Assembly: GCA_025200525.1 (NCBI GenBank)
Contig: CM045761.1
Coordinates: 39,316,190-39,380,189 of the forward strand
Source: Camellia lanceoleosa
Lineage: Eukaryota > Streptophyta > Magnoliopsida > Ericales > Theaceae
Length of the DNA: 64,000 bases
Direction of reading: 5' to 3'
This document shows positions 59,072 to 64,000 of this stretch, piece by piece. The position numbers and the translations under genes were made by a program. A model generated the notes under the pieces. It did no database searches and was not told the DNA's origin. It saw nothing but the letters and a program-made list of their open reading frames with translations. Numbering within the stretch: position 1 is the first letter of the stretch; each line of letters begins with the position of its first letter.

Positions 59072-59376
59072 AGAAACTTAGCTTTTTTCTTTTTTTGTAC
59101 TTTGTTTCTTTTCTTTGCTCTTGTTAATGTTCACTGAACAATGTAAGCTTCTTCTTCATGGACGATGTGCCTCTCTTTGTTGCTTTAGAACAATTTACTT
59201 CTGCTAGACCATTGTGCCTCCTTTATATACAACTGTTTCTCTTTGAATGCTGTAGTCTTTAATTTTTCTTCATTGCTTCTGTTTGATTCTATACTTAGAA
59301 TATTTTGCAAGTCTCTCCTCCTTTGTACAATCTCCTCAGGGAGAAATACCTCGGGTATGTTTACCTGAAGATTCAC

Positions 59377-59877
59377 CTCGGCTTAACTTTAACTTGTAAA
59401 TTGCTACAAATTTCAACAAGTAACGATAAAGAATTTATCTCAGCTTAACTTTAACTTGTAAATTGTTACAAATTTCAACAAGTAAAGATAAATAATTTAT
59501 TTCGGCTTAACTTTAACTTGTAAATTGCTACAAATTTCAACAAGTAAAGATAAGGAATTTATCTCAGCTTAACTTTAACTTGTAAATTGCTACAAATTTC
59601 AACAAGTAAAGATAAGGAATTTATCTCGGCTTAACTTTAACTTGTAAATTGCTACAAATTTCAACAAGTAAAGATAAGGAATTTATCTCGGCTTAACTTT
59701 AATTTGTAAATTGCTACAAATTTCAACAAGTAAAGATAAAGAATTTATCTCGGCTTAACTTTAACTTGTAAATTGCTACAAATTTCAACAAGTAAAGATA
59801 AAGAATTTATCTCAGCTTAACTTTAACTTGTAAATTGCTACAAATTTCAACAAGTAAAGATAAGGAATTTATCTCGA
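59377..59877. repeat. 62-bp tandem array, eight copies, with internal dyad symmetry
   Basis: 'ttgctacaaatttcaacaag' recurs at 59401, 59463, 59525, 59587, 59649, 59711, 59773 and 59835, exactly 62 bp apart, with very few substitutions. Within each unit 'ctttaacttgt' pairs with 'acaagtaaag', so every copy can fold into a hairpin. It lies between integrase and the antisense ORF. High identity between copies shows recent amplification or homogenisation, in contrast to the decayed pol. Confidence 0.92.
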
Positions 59878-60071
59878 ATTAACTATGTTTAAACATAATC
59901 TCGGCTTAACTTCGGCTAAGCATTACTAATATCTTCTCTCTGCCCCCAATGTGAACCTAAGTTCCACTTGAGTTCTCATTATTCAAAAAACAACATCATG
60001 CATAGTTTTATAAGTTCTGAAAAATTCTGCTAAGATTTTATTGATCATATCGGCAAAAAATCAAAAAACAT
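59878..60071. other. Spacer between the 62-bp array and the pol stop
   Basis: Two more degenerate 'ctcggcttaac' words occur just beyond the array. No other feature. Confidence 0.4.
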
Positions 60072-61295
60072 CTAATGATAGAAAAACTTTAAATTACAAG
60101 TGTTCCATGGTCTAGGCAATGCTTTGCCCTCATTATCTTCGAGCCGATATGCCCCATTTCCTAACACCGAAGTAATTCTGTAGGGTCCTTCCCAGTTTGG
60201 GCCAAGCTTGCCCTCTCTGGGATCCTTCTTATTGTCAATTTACTTTTCTCAAGACTAAGTCGTTGACTTGAAAATCCTTGATTGACCTTCTTGTTGTAAG
60301 CTTTGGCAAGTCGTTGGTATCTTTGTCCGCAAGCTAGATTGCTTTTCTCTCTTCTTTCTTCTAGTAGATCTAGATCTCGGGCTAAGAGCACATCATTAGA
60401 CCCGTTCTCAACTCCCTGTGTTCTGATCCCTGGGATGCCGATCTCTAATGGAATGACTGCTTCTATGCCATAAGCCATGGCAAATAGGGATTTCCCTGTT
60501 GATCTTCTCGGCGTAGTGCGATATGCCCAGAGCACGTTGGGCAATTCGTCTACCCACTTTCCTTTTTGTCGCTAGCCTCTTTATTCCATCCAGAATGACT
60601 TTGTTTGATGCTTCGGCTTGCCCATTACTTTGGGGAAAGCTTGGTGTTGAAAAGTAATTCTTTATCTTGAACTTTGCGCAAAAATTCTTGATGAATTTGC
60701 TGTCAAACTGTGTTCTGTTGTCGGCAACGATTGCTCTTGGAATCCCAAATCTGGTGATGATGTTTTTCCAAATGAAGTTCTTTACATCCACATCTCGGAT
60801 TTTGGCAAGAGGCTCTGCTTCTATCCATTTTGTGAAGTAGTCTGTTGCTACCAAGAGTACTTCCACGCTTGCTGCTTGGGGCAATTGTCCAACGAGATCC
60901 ATACCCCATTGGGCAAATGGCCAAGGGCCGAAACTGGTTTAGGTCAAGAATGGTCGATGTATCAACGGTGCAAACCTCTGGCATTGTTCACACTTCTTCA
61001 CATAGACCTCTGCATCTTTTTGCATATAGGGCCACCAATACCCCTGGGTAATGGCCCTGTGAGCTAATGATCTGCCCCCTGTGTGGCTTCCACAAACTCC
61101 TTCATGAATTTCATATAAAAAGTCTTCGACCTGAAGAGGGTGTACACACCTTAAAAGAGGTCCAGTGAAGGATCTTCTGTAGAGATGTCCTTCTGCTGTC
61201 AGACTGAATCTTGCCAACTTCAATCTGACCTTGTGTGCTTCTTTTCGATCTTCTGGCAGTTTTCCCTCTTTCAGGAATGCAACAATTGCATCCAT
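60072..61295 (-). pseudogene. Tat element integrase
   Basis: Minus strand. The zinc-binding HHCC region is present (IHEGVCGSHTGGRSLAHR, then VKKCEQCQRFAP). The catalytic core follows (LLVATDYFTKWIEAEP, then IVADNRTQFDS, then FPQSNGQAEASNKVI), so all three acidic residues of the DDE triad remain, but the second sits in DNRTQF where the family has a glycine after DN. The C-terminal part runs NVLWAYRTTPRRSTG to a final LPRPWNTCNLKFFYH before the stop at 60072. Frameshifts occur near 60965, 60545 and 60255, with a stop near 60242. No chromodomain is seen, as expected for Tat. Confidence 0.8.
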
Positions 61296-62518
61296 CTAGC
61301 TTGGTCCCATGTCCACACATAATGCTTCTTGCATTGTGTGTGGTAACTCTATGCTTGGGCCTGAAAGGTAATCGATCATTATTGTCCTCGTCTTTCCGGT
61401 TTGCATTGAACTTGTTAAATTGGCCAACGCGTCGGCGTGGTTGTTATCGTCTCGGTGACCGACCAAGAAGTCGGCGGTAAACATGTCCGCCACCGATGAC
61501 TTCTTTTGCGTATGCCGACATCCTTTCATCTCGGCAAAGAAACTCTCAGTAGTTTGATTTACTATAAGTTATGAGTCACAAAAACTATTACCTCATCCGC
61601 CTCATTGCTGCCATTGCGATTTGATCCGGCGATCAATGCTTCGTATTCCGCCTCATTGTTCGAGGCTTTGAACCCCAGTCGAATGGACTGCTCCAATATC
61701 TCTTCATCGGGGGATATTAACACTACTCCTGCTCCTGCCCCCTGCCGGTTTGAGCTTCCATCAACAAAAAGTTGAAAGGAGTCGCCGATGTAAATGCTGC
61801 AGGGTCTGAGTTTTTCCTTCCTTGGTTCTTTAGCTTTTGGCTGGGCTTTTCCTTCGTTGTTTGGACATTGTTCATCTCGGCTCAATGGAGCCCTATGTTC
61901 GGTGTATTCTGGCGAGAACTCGGCCACGAAGTCGGCCAAGACTTGGCCCTTAATTGCTGTTCTCGGCCTGAACTCCAGGTCATATTGGCCCAAAACCACG
62001 GCCCATCTTGCTATTCTTCCAGTCAAGTCTCCTTGTTGCAACAAGGATTTTAATGGGTGCTCTGTTAGAACCACTATCTTGTGAGCCTGAAAATAATGGT
62101 TTAGCTTCTTTGAGGCCATTACCAAGGCCAGCATTAATTTCTCCAGTGGTAGATACCTTGTTTCTGCGTCGGCCAAGGTCTTACTTACATAGTAAACAGC
62201 CTTCTGCTTTCCATTCTCTTCTCGGATTACCACAGCGCTTACTACGTGCTCTGAAACTGCTAAGTATAAAAACAGTTCCTCCCCAGGTTGAGGTGTTGAG
62301 AGGACTGGAGCCGAGGTAAGGTATTTCTTCAGGTCGGCTAAAGCGGCCTCACATTCCTCTGTCCATAGAAAATCCGTGGCCTTTTTCACCAGATTGAAAA
62401 AAGGTTTACATTTGTCCGAGCTTCAGCTTATGAATCTATTTAGGGCTGTGGCCCTTCCAGTAAGCATTTGAACCTGTTTTGCCGATGTCGGACTCTGTAA
62501 TTCCAGAATGGCCTTGAT
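61296..62518 (-). pseudogene. Tat element double RNase H region
   Basis: First comes the RT-linked Ty3 RNase H (FLYLAVSEHVVSAVVI, KAVYYVSKTLADAETRY, LKSLLQQGDLTGRIARW). A linker precedes a second, archaeal-type RNase H: LFVDGSSNRQGAGAGVVL, SNNEAEYEALIAG, and NHADALANL near 61440. The carboxylates of the second domain are partly preserved. Stops interrupt the coding at 62519-62521 and near 62428, and near 61570 and 61297. Most of these can be explained by C-to-T change on one strand or the other. Confidence 0.8.
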
Positions 62519-63560
62519 CTAATCTGGGCTGGCTTCAATGCCCCTTCTAGTCACTAAGTATCCCAAGAACTTACCGGATCCGACTCCAAACGCGCATTTC
62601 GATGCGTTTAGTCGGAGCCGATATGTTCTGAGTATGTCAAAGACCTCTTCTAGGTCAGCGAGATGATCCTTTGGTTCCTTGGTCTTCACGACCATGTCAT
62701 CAATGTAGACTTCTACAGTTCGGCCAATCAAGTGTTTGAACATCTTGGTTACCAGCCTTTGGTAAGTTGCTCCCGCGTTCTTCAACCCAAAAGGCATGAC
62801 TTTGTAACAATACAGACCTTTGGGAGTGATAAACACTGTCTTCTCCTCATCTGGGGAGTACATGGCTATCTGGTGGTACCCCCTATATGCGTCCAAGAAG
62901 CTCATCCTTCCATGTCCAGATGTGGCATCCACCAGCTGGTCGATCTTTGGCAGAGGGAAGTTGTCTTTGGGACAAGCTTTGTTCAAATTTGTAAAATCTA
63001 CGCAAACCCTCCACTTGCCATTCTTCTTCTTTACTACCACGGTGTTTGATAACCATGTTGGATAATTGGCTTCTCTGATGGCCCTGGCCTCTAGAAGTCT
63101 GTCTACTTCCTCCTCCACTGCTTCGACGTGTATCAACGTCGGTCTTCTGGCTCGTTGTATCACAGGTTTGGCTGACCTGTCAACGTTAAGTCTGTGACAT
63201 GTGACCTCGAGGTCAATGCCAGGCATTTCATATGGTGTCCAGGCGAATACCTCAATATTTTTCCTCAGAAAGACTTCCAGTTCCCTTTCCTCTTCTTCGG
63301 CTAACCCTGTGCCGAGAAGAAAGAAGCGTTCGTCATCGTCTTCCTGGACGAGGATTTTCTTCAGTGCTTCTTCACTTTTCTCGGTCGGCTCCTTGCCGAC
63401 ATCATCTAGGACCTTCATGTCCTTTTCTCCGATTTCTGCCTCCTCTGGTTCCCGAATACTGCAGGTTAATTTCATTGCTGCCATGGAGCAATTTTTCGCC
63501 TGCAACTGATCTCCTCTGACTTCCTCAATCCCATGTTCTGTTGGGAATCGTAGTAGTTGA
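62519..63560 (-). pseudogene. Tat element reverse transcriptase
   Basis: A 369-residue open frame containing the full RT palm: [59 protein letters not shown], the catalytic YIDDMVVK and [14 protein letters not shown]. The N-terminal part is an acidic linker. The catalytic aspartates are intact, so this is the best-preserved domain. It is out of frame with the protease upstream (shift near 63550) and ends at a stop at 62519. Confidence 0.88.
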
Positions 63561-64000
63561 GGGAACTGCCCCCATTGCATGCAACCACGGCCTCCCCAAG
63601 ATGATGTTGTAAGGCGAGGGCGTATCAATCACAATGAATTCCGTCTTGATCTTCTTCGTGCCAACTTGTACCTCCAAGCTTGTTGCGCCTAAAGGCCATG
63701 TCGGCGTTCCATTGAAGCCGACCATCGGGCCGTTTGACTGCTCCATGTCATCAGGGTGAAGGCCTAACTCCTTGTAACATCTGACATACATGATGTCGCA
63801 GAGCCTTTGATTAATCAGGATGCGTTTCACCTGGCACTCCCCAACCTGGAGGGATACTACCAGGGCATCATTGTGCGGGTGCTGAACCATATCAAGGTCG
63901 GCTTCTGTGAAGGTTATCATCGGTCCTTGGCAATCTTCAGGCCGAGGTCTTTTCAGTCCGACCTGGTTGACGTGCTGCAGGTGTTTTATCCTCTGTGTCT
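63560..64000 (-). pseudogene. Tat element protease (retropepsin-like), active site lost
   Basis: The frame is open from the window end: ITFTEADLDMVQHPHNDAL, YKELGLHPDDM, GTPTWPLGATSLEVQV and [18 protein letters not shown], the usual end of the plant gypsy protease. The catalytic D-x-G-S motif is replaced by INQRLCDIM, with Asp to Asn and the glycine lost, so the enzyme would be dead. Gag would lie further upstream, outside the window. Confidence 0.75.

Larger units (their letters stand above)
55326..64000 (-). mobile_element. Degenerate Ty3/gypsy retrotransposon, Tat group (Retand-like), truncated by the window
   Basis: Reading the minus strand from the window end: protease, reverse transcriptase, RNase H, a second (archaeal-type) RNase H, integrase, a non-coding part with a 62-bp tandem array, an accessory ORF on the opposite strand, then an LTR. 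The doubled RNase H is the hallmark of the Tat lineage. An antisense extra ORF between integrase and the 3'LTR and an amplified tandem repeat in the 3' part are described for Retand-type Tat elements. Gag, the 5'LTR and primer binding site lie beyond 64000. Many stops and frameshifts make it inactive. Confidence 0.85.

Noticed and set aside
59377..59877. CRISPR-like regular spacing of a repeat
   Set aside because: The whole 62-bp unit repeats without unique spacers, and the DNA is a plant retroelement.

Overview
This is a piece of nuclear DNA from a flowering plant, very probably a eudicot. It is AT-rich, its genes are split by GT-AG introns with 5'UTR introns, and the space between genes is full of short inverted-repeat transposons, LINE remnants and LTR retrotransposon debris. 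The encoded proteins match well known Arabidopsis families. No species can be named from the sequence alone, and I see no bacterial-type operon, CRISPR array or rRNA/tRNA gene.

Layout, left to right. (1) 1-2.6 kb: a MITE and a tandem duplication, then an intact single-exon glutaredoxin-like protein (+). (2) 2.6-6.1 kb: four inverted-repeat elements, one a near-perfect 380-bp hairpin. (3) 6.2-8.2 kb: an F-box/DUF295 gene (+) with a 32-nt first coding exon and three frame breaks. (4) 9.8-11.8 kb: a LINE remnant split by a 1.1-kb insertion, followed by a ~110-bp tandem repeat. (5) 14.4-20.9 kb: an LIF2/hnRNP-Q-like gene with three RRMs (-), eight coding exons, a 5'UTR intron and three frame breaks. 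(6) 24.9-29.4 kb: replication protein A 14-kDa subunit RPA3 (-), intact, with an LTR-like sequence carrying a 66-bp minisatellite in its coding intron. (7) 30.5-31.3 kb: a hAT-like element whose core is a GGT minisatellite. (8) 32.1-41.7 kb: a chloroplast ABCB29-type half ABC transporter (-), ten coding exons, three frame breaks, introns loaded with transposons. (9) 43.0-43.8 kb: a small tail-anchored protein of unknown function (-). (10) 47.5-55.2 kb: a 4'-phosphopantetheinyl transferase (-), eight coding exons, intact, with a decayed fragment of a BCCIP-like gene inside its 5' region. (11) 55.3-64.0 kb: the 3' two thirds of a degenerate Ty3/gypsy retrotransposon of the Tat group (-), with protease, RT, two RNase H domains, integrase, a 62-bp tandem array and a spliced accessory ORF on the opposite strand.

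The host genes are unrelated housekeeping or regulatory genes and do not form a pathway. The most notable points are the Tat/Retand-like element with its antisense spliced ORF and dyad-symmetric tandem array, the BCCIP pseudogene fragment, and a pattern of single-base frame breaks at short homopolymers in three otherwise conserved genes. That pattern points to residual consensus errors in the assembly rather than to three dead genes. All gene models were spliced by eye and no database search was run.
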